From the NCBI RefSeq assembly GCF_000315625.1, contig NW_005434616.1, positions 62,001-126,000 of the forward strand: 64,000 nt of DNA, written 5' to 3'. The notes beneath the pieces were generated by a model. The model saw nothing but the letters and a program-made list of their open reading frames with translations, was not told the DNA's origin and ran no database searches. The position numbers and the translations under genes are program-made. The first letter of the stretch is position 1; every line of letters begins with the position of its first letter. This stretch comes from Guillardia theta CCMP2712. Its lineage: Eukaryota; Cryptophyceae; Pyrenomonadales; Geminigeraceae. This document shows, in pieces, positions 1 to 11,600 of this stretch.

Positions 1-1633
1 AACCTCCGCAGATTCCAGTTCCTGCACCTCTTGTAGCAGGAGACCTGTGGGATGATGAATACATACGGAATATGAGATCTGTCAACAAGAACGTGAGATA
101 TCTCTCCATCACTTTCAAACGTTTTGTTATGATTCGCTGCTAGGTATCAGAGCTCGTTTCAGGGGGATATGGAGTTCTGGAGTGGGTGGAGATGAAACGG
201 GTATGAACATTCATGATGTGAATCTCCGAGACTGACATGCCGGTTTGCATCAGAGCATCACCCCCAACCTTGTTGGAAGAGTCGCTGAGCAGGCATAGAA
301 TTGTGAATGGCAAGGAAGTGGAATTTGATGATATTGCCTCCAGCTTGCGGCCCTTCACTTGAACTCCTTGGAGAAATCAAGAAATCATGGATATCACATG
401 GACACCTTCCTTGGGCAGCGTAGACAGAGAAACAGCGAAATGAAGGTTTCTGAGGCATGGAGCAATTTCACTTTGACTCATGTGAGCTTAGGACTTCCTT
501 GAGTTTTTTGCGGAAAAAAGATTGGAACCAGAAATCCGTGATGCATCAGCAGCGAAAGAAAGAGTGGATCGGTCTCCCTCCAAGTCTGAAATCTTTGGAA
601 TTGACTTGCTCTCAGCTCTGCCGAGTACAGTGACAATATCCGAGATAAGATTGGATTCTTTGGAAACAAGGTCAGTAAGATAAATTTCATCTAATCATCT
701 TTAAGTGTTCGAAAAAGATACTGGAGCGATTAGTCGATAGCCATGTGTGGAGAGAAATCTTTGCGCCAGTGCTTGAATCAAGTCCTTCGATGTTGCACGG
801 AGACATCTGGTTGGGAAATATTGCTGTAAGAAGTCAATCAGCTCAGAGAGCCACTAGATTCTCACACTTCGTTGCAGGAAAAAGGCGACAAGACAGAATT
901 TGTTTTCGGACCTGCCAGTTGGCATGGGCCAGCTGAGTTCGATCTTGTACGCGGATCGTAATTTTCTACTTGTGATTGATCTCTCCGCAGTCGGTAGGGG
1001 AAACTTTTGGAATGCCTCAAAGGTTCTTCGAAGGTTACCATCACTATAACCCAAGGCTGGAAGGGTACTCCCTTGCTCTTGCGAAAGTTTGGCAGCAAGT
1101 TGATTTTTACTTTTCAATTAGGTACGAGATGAGGATGAAAGTGTACAAGCTTTATCACCTCTTGAACCATCTCAATCAGCCCTCGGATTACAAGTACAAC
1201 TTCAACATCGCGCGTGAGCCACTGTAAGTGACCGCACAATCGAAGTTTGCTAGAGCAAGAGTAATGCCTCATAGGTTCGAATATCGGCCCGACAATCTCC
1301 TAGGAGGAAGGACCTTGACAAACTTCAACAGTCAAGGGGTATCGCATCAACTCTACTGCAAGTGTCGGTCGGGTCACCTTACTCTTGCAGGTTCTGAATC
1401 CTGGGAAACATCAATACCGGTCAGAGATGGAGATGATCACTCGTGGAGGGTGGTTCGACCCAGAGGTCGCCTTGCTCCTTTGACATCTGACATGCTCTGA
1501 ACTTTAGCTGCAGTTTTATCTCAAAGAAGTTATGGGCCTCATCTATGAGATTCGCGACGTCCACCCCCCGCAGCAACAAGGGCAGATCTTCAAATTTTGG
1601 GGCAAAGCCAAGAAGCCCTCGAGGGGGTTTTGA
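1..1633 (+). CDS. Fructosamine-3-kinase-like protein, 5' end outside window
   Basis: Ketosamine kinase family: phosphorylates sugars attached to protein amines so that they detach. Readable in-phase exons are 1-92, 144-200, 344-445, 492-about 669, about 712-825, 877-948, 993-1064, 1122-1224, 1275-1338, 1391-1465 and 1514-1633. Family landmarks appear in order: IPVPAPLV, LEWVEMKR, LAALHL, GYHMDTFLG, DFLEFFAEKRL, the catalytic loop MLHGDIWLGN (about 790-822), GPASWHGPAEFDL (877-948) and MKVYKLYHLLNHLN. The metal-binding Asp of the family DPA motif reads Gly (GPA). After NIAREPL, where the family usually ends, a GTAAGT donor and three further in-phase exons add about 85 unrecognised residues (contains MEMITRGGWFDPE) to a stop at 1633. 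The alternative is a stop at 1227 followed by a separate small gene. The exon(s) between 201 and 343 were not resolved. Family call secure; activity uncertain. Confidence 0.82.
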
Positions 1634-1717
1634 TCAGTTGCGACTGCACATGTAGGAAATTTCTATGAGAGATGATCAGGGAGGTTGTATGAAAGCGACC
1701 CTGTCTCTGTCTTGCTT

Positions 1718-3138
1718 TCATGTTTCCATAACATTCTGCAGTCTTGCATAGATGATGAATTCAATGTTCCCGTTGGGCCCTGTAATGGGACTCTGAGTGA
1801 TCCCTTGCACCTTGTCATTCCTTGTCAAGCGCGATCTCGCTTGCTGATACGTCAAGGACGTTACCTCCCATCCAACCGATTTCAACCACGAAGAGACTTC
1901 GGAGCAAACCCTCTCGTGCACTTTCCCGTCACGCACAACTTCCAAGAGCACGTGAGTGGAGAGCGCAAGATCGCAAGATTCAACCTCCAGTCCCCGATTC
2001 GACCTCGTGCCTAAGGGCCTCAAACTGAGGTTTGATCAAGGCCAACAGCACTGATGGAGGTTGACAAAGCTTTAACGAGGCTGGCAACACCTGCATCCAG
2101 GCCGTCATAGACCTGGGCGAGAGCCAGGACTTACTTTGTGCAGAGGGATAAAAGATGCGTCACAGACTATCATGGATGGCGCGTCTGCGATAACATCTCG
2201 GGTCAAGTTTCTTGCATTCGTTCTCTCCAGCACCACGACTCGAGGATCCTGGCCATATCTAAATACCAACAATCAACACAGCTTGACAATACTTGTCTTA
2301 TTTGAAGGTCAAGTTGGCCATACCCAACATCGACCGCGTAAACCTACAGCAGTTGTCAACGGGTTCGAACAATTCGACAGGAGAGTATATGTTCTTTCCT
2401 TTGACGCTCCATAGTGCAGCAATACATTCGTAAACCCCCCAGTACTACAACCCACGTCAACCGCTACCACGTCTTTGACCTGCATACTCTATTCACGCAT
2501 ATAGAGGGACTCAGCAACTGTTCACTTCAACAGAAAATTCTCTGATTGCATGGTCAAGCTTCATCCCCCCACGAGATACCCAGGGATGTTCCTGCACGAG
2601 AAGTTAAAAAGTCATAAGGCAGGTATTATGCAAGGCGCGACTACTTTTTGGGCTTTAAGACGTATCGGAGTGCTCCTACGAACTTTTTGAGCAGGGCTAG
2701 TGACACGTACGGTTTCATCGATAATCACAGCTCCTGCCAAGACAAGAGCACCGGCATGCTGGATCGACTGTTACAAAATCTGGAACGAACTGATGAAATG
2801 AGTACCTTCATATCGCTGGCAAGTCCGAGTTCTAACAAGAGTTCATCGACCCTGATCTTTTTGTTTAAGAATTTTTCCGTCATCTCGTTGCCATTCATCT
2901 CTCGATCTGTATTTACATTCTCATCGCTTTGCGAACTCCGTGACATGCTTCGACCGGGCGCAACCCAGTATCGTCCCTTTACAGGCCTAAAGCAGCAAGT
3001 CTTGAGCGAGGGAAGCGCGCTGCCTGGTAGACGGAGTAGTTTATTAGTGGCGATGAAGCAGCTTCTGCAGCTTCCGCCTCCTCTGCTCCCTTGAAGCCAC
3101 AGCATCGTCACAGTTGCTGCTGCCATGGCGGCCTTCAT
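1718..3138 (-). CDS. TlyA/FtsJ-type rRNA 2'-O-methyltransferase with N-terminal leader
   Basis: S-adenosylmethionine-dependent rRNA ribose methylase of the TlyA group (S4 RNA-binding domain plus FtsJ-like fold). Reading the minus strand: the S4 start KKIRVDELLLELGLA lies near 2820-2865, the rest of S4 (GAVIIDETVRVTSPA) near 2690-2760, then VSRGGMKLDHAI near 2560, the SAM site DVGCSTGGFT near 2430, YAVDVGYGQL near 2320, DPRVVVLERTNARNL and CDASFIPL near 2150-2240, LIKPQFE near 2035, and the family C-terminus ITQSPITGPNGNIEF near 1760. The N-terminus (ATG at 3138, or 3126) adds an Ala/Arg-rich stretch MKAAMAAATVTMLWLQ before S4, suggesting import into plastid or mitochondrion. Several short introns interrupt it. 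It converges with the kinase gene, 84 bases apart. Identity strong; organelle is inference. Confidence 0.82.
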
Positions 3139-3198
3139 GGAGGTGAGTACTGATGTCGCGCCGGGTTTCGGAAGTTCGGGGATCCCCCGGGCATTCAC

Positions 3199-4030
3199 TG
3201 ACGGCCCGCCTCTATATTAGGATGCAGTGGAGGGTGGGGGTAGCAAGCCCTTGCAATGGATGGTGGGGTAGTTGGTTGTACATCTTTACTACTAGGACCG
3301 CATCGTTTGTGGAGGCATAGGAAGACACAGGGTACCGATTCAGCATGGGGTGGTGCAAAATATGTAGGGGTGTCTCATTGAAAGGGGTACTCTTTGCTAC
3401 AATACAATAATTATGTTATCATAAGACATAGCAAATATGAAGACTTGAGGAGAAGAAATTGAACGATGGAAAAAGACTACCAATCAAGGGGGTAGGGGTA
3501 ATGCAAGCCTGCCAGACTCTGGGGTAGGGTATAGCAAAGTAGGGGTAGGGAAAAACAGGCTCTACTCAGATGGGAACCTTGCTCTTGGAGGGGATGCAGA
3601 GATGTAGAGGAGCAAGATGAATGGTTTGAGAGAGAGGGGGGGGAGTGAGATGAACGATGGGAGCGATCAGAAGAGAGAGAAAGATTGTTTCGAAATGGTT
3701 TGAAAGATGGTTCGACATGGTGTGAGAACGTCTCTTGAACAAGACAGGAAAATGGATCATGGGTTGGTGAAATGCACTCGATCTATCTCATATTCCTTGC
3801 CTTCTCTGCAATGGAATGCGAATGGGAGCCGGACACAAGACATCTGAATCTGAGTGTGAGCTGAATGAGAGGTGATTGTAGATGGAGATCCAGAGAAGCA
3901 TGGATTGAAGATGAAATGGACGTTTTCTAGGTGGAACGACGCACTAATGCTTCCCTGCAGGTCATGGGAGGTATCACTGTGGATCAACCGATTAGCAACA
4001 ATGCCAGCGAAAACAAGCTTCTAATAACAA
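3199..4030. promoter_or_regulatory. Upstream spacer rich in GGGGTA-type motifs
   Basis: No convincing gene. Copies of GGGGTA or close variants lie at about 3235, 3264, 3371, 3385, 3488, 3520 and 3540, all G-rich on the plus strand. The spacer is 5' of both flanking genes (rRNA methylase leftwards, P-loop kinase rightwards), so it probably holds both promoters. The part from 3560 to 3990 is purine-rich without a pattern I can name. Confidence 0.4.
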
Positions 4031-4441
4031 ATGCTGGGCATTCTAAGACCTATGATTGGTCCCTTTCAACTGCAGAAAACTTTAGGTAGTTTTTGTTATG
4101 TTTCGTCGTTGACGCAAGTGAGAAATTGTTCTCACAGTCACGATGAAATGGAGTTTGTGGGGCCTTTTGCCGATATTCGGTATGATTCTTCAAAGGACGA
4201 CATCACATTTCTGACTCAATTCTTCCAGTGCTCAGCTCGATCACACATATCACACCAACTTCATGCCTGCAAGGTGAGGTACGATTTTGGATCTATACCG
4301 CTGAAAGTCAAGCAGGCAGAGGTTGCAGGATATGCTGATCGAAGAGGTTCTTCAAAAACCTTCTACGACTCAGCTTACACATCCGTGGATCATTTTCACT
4401 TGTGGTACATCGTGTTTGGTTCCTTCCTTCCTCGTGTAACA

Positions 4442-5385
4442 ATGGTGTACATCCTCTCAGGTGCGATGGGATCAGGGAAATCCTACGTCATTGACAAGAT
4501 ATGTCAAAATCCTGCTTTTCGTCTTGGAGACGTGAGATCATGGAATGTCTGTATATGTTCATGAAGATTGTGTCCTCAGATTGTGAGGGTGGATCCAGAC
4601 TTCTTCCGTCTCAGACTCCCTGAGTGGTCCGAATATGCTTCCCGAAACTACGAAACAGCTGGGAAACTCACACACAGAGAATGTGGGTACTGCGTAGAGG
4701 TATTCTAACTTGAAGAGAGGGTACAGCATCTTTGACAGGCATGCTCAGATTGCCCAAGAGGCTGCTCTGCAGCAAGGGAAGACGTTGTTTGTCGATGGGA
4801 GTCTAAGGAACTATGAATGGTACTCAAGGACAATAGAAGATATCCGTCAGCGACATCCGAGACACAGGATTGCGATCATTCACGTCGAGGTATTCTATCT
4901 TTGGTTTCCTCTAAATCGCTGATGCACATGTGTTAGGCTAGTATGGAAGTAATTCTTTCTCGAGCGTCAGACCGTGCAAAGAGGACAGGTCATGACGGAC
5001 TGAGAGCTCACCTACACTCCATTTCTGATTGGACGTTGGTGTACAGGGCGACATGTCCCAGAGAGCGAAGTTTTTGATTCGTACACGATGGCAATCAAGA
5101 CTGCTCACCGGTATGTGATTGCAGTCGTTGAAAATGATACATTTGATTCGCTCGTGACGAAATGAATCCAGCTTAGGCCCAATGGTAGACCTTTACACAA
5201 GAATCTTCAATGATGCATCGGGGCCACAATTACCAGAAGTGAAAGATTCCATGACAAGACCTCAGGAAGGAATGACAAGCTGTGCAAGGGAGCTCTACAG
5301 TTGCATCCAAAACAGCTGTAACATCTCAGTGTCTTCCGACGAATTACACATGGAGGGGTCCCATGTTATCTCCAACATTAAGTGA
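4442..5385 (+). CDS. P-loop kinase of the zeta-toxin / AAA_33 family
   Basis: Small nucleotide kinase-like P-loop protein. The first exon (ATG at 4442, ends 4531) opens with a hydrophobic strand and Walker A GAMGSGKS. Further exons are about 4580-4686 (VDPDFFRLRLPEWSEYA), 4718-4890 (contains IFDRHAQIAQEAALQQGK and FVDGSLRN), 4938-4990, 5046-5110 (GRHVPESEVFDSY) and 5174-5385. Phases agree, although the 4687-4717 intron is only about 31 nt. The order Walker A, an Asp-containing substrate loop, DGSL and the R-T-G-RHVP lid is typical of zeta-fold kinases, which many eukaryotes carry as ordinary proteins. There is no epsilon-antitoxin partner nearby, so a toxin role is not implied. The open frame extends upstream to 4031, so a longer N-terminus is possible. 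Confidence 0.65.
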
Positions 5386-5747
5386 TTACCCCGCACGTGA
5401 TTGATTGCTCGACCATGTACAATCATCTGGAAGGGGCTTCAAGAGGTTGCTTCCGGCTCTCAACGAATTCAGGGGTCGCTCACCCGAGCCTAAGATCTCT
5501 GATTCCGATGCGTCATGCAATTAGATAATCTTGTAATCGTCCTGAAGACACACATTTCAGGAGTTGTGTAACAATTGTTGTAATATATCATACTACACTA
5601 TCACACAGAAGGTGTGCAAATTGGTTCTTAAGGTCAAAGAAACTATTTATTCGCATCTTCTCTTAGAATATATCAAATTTCGCACTAGAAACGGATTAGA
5701 GCTCTCAAAATTAAAATGCGACTACACGGAAGGGAACAGAAAGACAT
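5386..5747. other. Convergent 3' spacer, nothing recognised
   Basis: AT-rich stretch between the stop of the P-loop kinase gene and the stop of the opposing Tudor-like gene. It should hold both 3' untranslated regions. No RNA gene, repeat or further exon was found. Confidence 0.4.
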
Positions 5748-6848
5748 TCACATCTTGGTAATCTTGTCGATTGTGGTCTCGCGTGTTCTGCCATCGGAAA
5801 ACTGCGCGATCGTCAAAGAAAGCATGATGAGCAGACCCTACCAGGTTGCTTCACCTGGATATGATAGTAAGTCTTGGTCCTCATAGAACCATTGTGGCCT
5901 GGAAGCTCCACATCGACAACAACAACTTCTTCAGGATCTGAGCGAGGAGTTTGTTTGTAAAGAACTTTCTGCCCGATAGAAAGCTCGCCGACTCCTGCTC
6001 CCTATTGATGTCGTGGTCAACCATGGCACACAATCATGATGTTGTACTTGAACGGCCTGAACTTTCACGCCATCTCCAATCCTCTTGTCTTGGAAGTCCG
6101 TCTTGCGGAAGGGGGAGGAAGTCTCTGCAGGAGGGACATTTTCATCTTGAACATTCATCCTCTCCATCCCTTCCTCAGGAGCTTCCTCTGCAAAACTTCA
6201 GAGCAACATAACAGCAGAGGAAGGCACACCTTCTTGAACGAGTCGCAGCTTGTCCACCGTGGTATTTCGTTCCCTTCCATCTTCAAATCGGATCTTGTAG
6301 TTGTCTTTCCTGCGACCATTTTTGAGCTACACCTCAGACAGGTTCAGGAATCACCTGCTTCCAACAGGCTCGATCTCAACAATCTGGGCAACACTCTCGG
6401 CATTGCTTCCCAACTGTCTGTAGATGACAGTGCTTCCGACTTGCATCACGTTGGACACCACCTTAGCAGATGGCATACTCTGCTACACAAGACTCTCAGG
6501 CTCCAAGATGTCATCCTTACGATGTGTGAAACCTTGTGCACGTGCTCAGCAGGCTGGGGGGGAGCCTTTCCTTCGGGTTCAGCCCAGGCAAATGAAGTCC
6601 CTAAGGCATTGGAACCTCCAGCAGGAGCGTGCCTGACGACAGGAGTCACCCTAAAAGGGACTGAGCTTGTACTCACAGTCGAACACAGGAATGTCCAGTG
6701 TCACCAAATCCCTGGACAACTTTCAGGCTGAAGCTTTCATCTTTAAGATCTTATCAACCTTCCTGTCCTCCCCTGGGGACTCGGTGGGTTGAGGGCTTGC
6801 AGCTTGTACAGCCTTGGGAGGAGTAGCAATGCTCTTCGGAGGCGACAT
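5748..6848 (-). CDS. Protein with two Tudor-like repeats
   Basis: Unidentified protein of roughly 250 residues containing two copies of a small beta-barrel unit of Tudor/chromo-like character. The start ATG is at 6848, followed by a Pro/Ser-rich leader (MSPPKSIATPPKAV). Repeat 1 reads VGSTVIYRQLGSNAESV, then VEIEPVGSR, and after an intron YKIRFEDGRERNTTVDKL (about 6250-6440). Repeat 2 reads IGQKVLYKQTPRSDPEEV, then ELPGHN, YYHIQ and FSDGRTRETTIDKITKM to the stop at 5748. Both repeats show the same pattern: G-x-V-Y-(R/K)-Q near the start, and F-x-DGR-x-R-x-TT-x-DK at the end. The intron in the second copy falls just before FSDGR, at nearly the same place as in the first. A methyl-lysine or methyl-arginine reader role is only a guess. 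Its start faces the next gene across 255 bases. Confidence 0.6.
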
Positions 6849-7103
6849 GGCAACACGTGGTGGCTGACAACAGATATCAGGAGAGACATTCCCCCGATGG
6901 ATCGAGCTCCTCTCACCTCATTTTCCTGGCCCCATCCAAAGGAAATGGAAGATGCACCGCCGGGAGGTGCGTGCAGACCTGCCCAAGATTACGTCAGCAC
7001 AGGAAAGTGATGCTAGCCTGCCTGCTAGCCATCGAGAATTTCATACGTGTACTGGATCGGCCCGAGGAGTGATCGTGAATCAGGTGCGCCTGAGCAGCGC
7101 AAA

Positions 7104-7427
7104 ATGAGTCGAAATTTCGAATCGACGCAGATTCGTTACTTGATTGATGCTGTAGCCGCTCATGTTGCAAGGAACTGCAATGCAGAAGGGTCAAATGTAG
7201 ATCAGGTCGTGAAAGAATATTTGAATCGAGGAGTGCACAGTTGTCTTTCTCAGGTAAATATCTGTTTGTTACAACGCACGGTGTTGGGATACTCCACGAA
7301 GTAGAATCAAGAAGGAGTTGAAGAGTCAGAAGAAGAGCTGAACAATGAGAAGTATCATGCAGCACGCAGTGCTGATGGAAGGGAACATGGAAGGGGCAGA
7401 AGACGGGACCGGATAGGAAGGGAGTGA
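7104..7427 (+). CDS. Small hypothetical protein, two exons
   Basis: ATG at 7104 (MSRNFESTQIRYLIDAVAAH), donor after LSQ at about 7253, acceptor about 7312, stop 7425-7427; about 90 residues. The first exon looks helical with two Cys (ARNC, HSC). The second is highly charged: acidic first (EGVEESEEELNNE), then Arg-rich to the end. No family recognised. The joined phase is correct and the divergent neighbour's ATG lies 255 bases upstream, which supports a real gene, but no motif confirms it. Confidence 0.4.
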
Positions 7428-8642
7428 CAGAGCATGAGCGAGAGGAGGAAGGGCAGCGCCGGCATAACATCTTCAGCCACCTCCTCCACCCTACCCTTGG
7501 ATTACGGGTGGAGAACAGGGTAGTGGTAACTCCCTGTTCTCCATCACCCCCACATTCGACGAAATTTGAATGGAATGTGTAGGGTAGGTCATATGCCGAC
7601 AGGCTGCAGGGGTAGAGCATATCACGGTAGGGTACTTCGACAGTACAAACAAGGGGTAGATCACAGGGTCATTGGCAGTCGTTCCGATTTGAAGGGGTGC
7701 AATTGACTTGATTGTGACCCTGCGAATGGGGGTGGGGTGTTTGAAATTTGAATTCATCGGCACCGGGCCCGTGACAGGTGGGACGTACGGTTACCACCGG
7801 GGGACCGGCCGGGCCTGGCCCAGTGGCGGCCGCCGCCGGCCGGGCCGGGCGACTGCTCCGAGTGTCACTCCGGCGACTGAGAGTGAACTCGCCTTGGCTC
7901 ACAATGATCATCGGATCCTCACTGATCCTGGCAGCCCAACGCCGTGACTCTCCAACCCGGCAAACTTTGAAACTCTAGTCTACCTCTTCAAAAACCTCGG
8001 GTGACAAACTTCCGCCGGACTACCGTGACCACAAATCCTTGGACGGTAGTACCGTACCATACGGTACGGTACGCCGTTCCGCCGTGTCGGACTGCCAGGT
8101 CCGACCGTGCCCCCGTTATGCCCGGCAACTGAGCCTCCGAGTGATCAGCCTTTCACCAGGCTAGCCGGGCACTGATTCAAGCCGGCTGGCCGCGGGATCT
8201 GGCCCGCCGGGCCCCGCCGCGGGCACTCGATGGTCTACCAACCGCTGAGCCCTGCTGAGCGGCCCTGGCAGTGCTGAGCCTCCGAGGCTCGGAGCACTGC
8301 CTCGGAGCCCGGCCCAGGCGGCACGGCCCGGCTGACGGCCCGGATCATATTAGCAGGTCTACCAACATGCGTGGTACTCGGAATTTGGTGTCGGGACTAC
8401 GCAATGCAGCAACCGGGCGAGGACCACGGGTGAGATGGCGAAGGCTCGTGACCGATGAGAGAAGAGCAATACAGAAGCGAGACACAAGGATGTAGCTGGA
8501 TACATGTGCATGGTTCAAGTTTACAGGACAACGGCGCACCGACGGGAGCATGAGCTTACTCGAAGATTTCACGATTTAAGGATGCTAAGCAGGATTATAG
8601 GAGCGATTGAAAGGAGAAAAGCTTCAGCTGATTGATGTAAGC
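7428..8642. promoter_or_regulatory. Long spacer: GGGGTA-type motifs, then GC-rich palindromic DNA
   Basis: From 7480 to 7740 there are repeated GGGTA/GGGGTA words (about 7515, 7575, 7605, 7622, 7645). From about 7745 to 8345 the base composition jumps to a very high GC content with many CCGG, GGCC and CCGGGC words, including a perfect 10-base inverted repeat at 8049-8072. No gene with coding character was found in it. It is 5' of the CLU-domain gene. Similar GC-rich islands occur at 44140-44270 and 61480-61780. Confidence 0.4.
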
Positions 8643-11600
8643 ATGGGTGGAGGATCAAGTAAGGCTGTAGGCAAGCCTACTGGGCAGGTTGGGACGAGAG
8701 AAATCGGAAACCTTGATGTTGCGGCCACCAACTTGCCCCGAGACTGGAACGATGACTTTCAGCGAGGTCTTGAGATGGTTGAGAAGGAGCAGTACTTGGA
8801 AGGATATACTCTGCTGGCTAACGTCATTGCAGATTTCAGAGAGAAGGCAGATTATTTCAATAGAATTATAATATCAGAGCTGGCGCTCGTCAGTGATGAG
8901 AAAACTTTCCTCCCTCGGGCGTTCAAGTCAAATGACGACGCAAACTTCACAATATACGGGGTTCAAAACATTGAGTTCAGGGTTGCAAATGGTGGCCAAG
9001 GTTCAAAGTCATGGGTTGAGCTTGGCAATGAACTGAGGCACTCCAAGAACATTCTGCATTGCAGGTCTGTGCAAACGCTTTCCAAGAGAAGATTGATGGT
9101 TTGTAACAACCTTCCAGGTTGCACGACAAGAATACTGGGCTGTCGCACATATGTGTGCCGCTCATGATGATTCTAGATTACAAAGGCTTTAGGACGCTGG
9201 CAGTGGCCAAGATCACAGCTCAGACCAAGTACGTGCATGGTTGGGATCCAGTATTAAAGGGTTTCGTGATGGAAGATTCAGACCTTCAGGTTTATGTTTG
9301 TGTATCCTTGTGGAGATGCTGAGCCATGGTTGTTCCCAGAGCTTGCTGGTGACTGTAGGAACAATGCTCAACTTGTCATATCATAAGGTGAGTGAAACCT
9401 CCAGGGATCGAAGTAACTTGGACATAGCTCGGGGTTGGATCCACTGCCGTGCTGTCTTCGATGCATGCCGGGATTCGATGTCTTGTCGAGCTGCAAGGCA
9501 TCAACCTCTTGAAGCGCAAGAAGAGGATATACTTCCTTGACTTGAAAGACTTGATGCCTCCGGACCTTACAAAAGGGGTTAGTCTGCCTTGCAGTATGCG
9601 ATGATTTGTGATCGCTATCATCCAGGCTCGATGGAACCTTCAAAGCAAGACAGATGGGCATGTTGAAATGAGTGAGAGAGTCAGGCCTGAATACGTCAGG
9701 AGATATGAGAAGCCGCTGAGCCCGGATATTGGCATTCCACCGCCTAACAGAAAGGCCATCAATCGATACATCCACGAGGGTATAGATCACAGGTTGAAAG
9801 CTCTTTGTCCGAAACCTGCTGATGACTGTTGTTATCAGTCTATCTGATCTTAAAAACGCTCTGCAACACCTCACAGTCGTCAAGTCAATGGAGCTGATCG
9901 ACAGTTTGTCTCGAGACATCCAAGACTTCCGAAGAGGGAAGGACTCTTTAACGGGGCTTGCAACTCATGATTTCAGGTCTGTTTGCTCTTGAGAGCAGCC
10001 ACATTGTGCTGATGTGGCTTAAGAGGGCAACCGCTCAACTACGATGAGATCGACATTCACCAGAGGATCATGTCAAACATACACGCCGCTGGCTTCAATA
10101 GGAGGATGTTGGGATTCCTGAGGTCCAAAGTGAAGGAACAATCGTATGATCCAGCCATCTTCGAGCTGCGAAAGATGCTCCTCAACGAGATGGTGAGCAG
10201 GGTGCTGAAGGTGAAAGATTCTCTCTGCAGGGAGACTGCCTCTGACGACGATGGCCGCAGACTTCGATCTACAAGGTTCTGCGCATTGCAAGCGGGTTTT
10301 ACGGTCAGAGCGGGAGCATGCTCCAGGCAATCAAAGCTCAATTCAATGTCGACAAGGAACAAAAGATCACAGACGAGGAAGATCCGCATAGTCTGCCAGA
10401 GATCAGCTCTCAGATCACCAAAGCAAACGTGTTGTCGACAGAAACATCCAAGGCCGCGCTTGTGGACTTCTTCGACACAGCCTTCTCACGGCAGTATGTA
10501 GAAAAGAACCATGCAGAGTTACGCGAAGAGCTTGAAGCTGTTGGCATCGAGCCCACAAAGATAGACGAAGTTCTCACCTTGTCTGCCATGATTGCAGAAC
10601 TTCGCAGAGAGCGTATGAAACGATACCCTGAAGCAGTGAAAGCTGCGATCGAGTCGCTCAAGGGCGAACTCGCACTGATCATCAAGGCTTCGGTGCCAGG
10701 AGCAAAGTGGATGGCAGACAAGTACTCGAATTTCAAAACTGCCAGAGCCGAAAAGTTGGCACAGAAGAAGGAGATGGAAGCAATCAAAGCAGAAATCACA
10801 GACAAGCTAATCAACACACCCTTGGACACTGACCCGTTCAGCATCTACTGGCGACAAAGCATGAAGAGTCTACTGATCCGAAAGTTTGGCAAACTTTGCC
10901 TCTCGTCTTCAGAACTTAGGACTGACTGGTCAGTCATTGACAACATCGACGTGGCGGTGGTTGTGAGGAGAGTCGAGACGCTGACTGGCATTCGGCTGTC
11001 GCGAGAAGGCCTGAAGAAAATCTCTTCGATCCATGAGTTTCCTCTCACTCCTTCCTCTGTTGTGAGATGGAACGAGAGAGACTTCGATAGCATCGGCCCT
11101 AAGACGAAAGGTCTAGGCCTGCTGCAGTCGGCCAGGGGATGGCAGCTTCTTCACAAGTCTCGCTCATTGGATAAGAGTGAGGCAAAGGTACAAATGCTTC
11201 AGAGCGCCTGCGACTGCTTTGAAGAAATGCTGCTGCATCACCCCAACGATTGGATCTCCAACTTTGAATTTGGCTCTGCCCTCTATGAGCTCGCCTGGAC
11301 CCTTCCAACGTCTTCACGCTACTCACTCTTGCGAGCGGCTTATCGTCGCTTCCGACACTCACACGTCGTGTGCCGAGCGTGGCTGCCATCCATGTTGAGG
11401 CTGGGAGATTCCATCTATGCGATGACGCTGATGCGACAAGATACCGACGTGGAGGAGGACTACGTCAAGCTTTGTGTGGAGGCAGGTGACATCCTTGACC
11501 GCTCTCAAGAATATGCCAACAGATGTGGAGCGTGGGCGGATCAGGTCAAGGCTGAGGTCTGGCGGTTGGTGCATTAGCTGATGTTTGCTTGCAGGTGCTC

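Noticed and set aside
1264-1340. tRNA gene suggested by GGTTCGAATAT
   Set aside because: No A-box at the right distance and no acceptor pairing; the region is better read as an in-phase exon.
4442-5385. A bacterial-type toxin-antitoxin pair based on the zeta-like kinase
   Set aside because: No antitoxin-like gene adjoins it, the gene has introns, and eukaryotes carry zeta-fold kinases as ordinary proteins.
6036-6731. A 231-codon plus-strand open frame
   Set aside because: It is antisense to the Tudor-like exons, whose repeated motifs and in-phase introns show the minus strand is coding.
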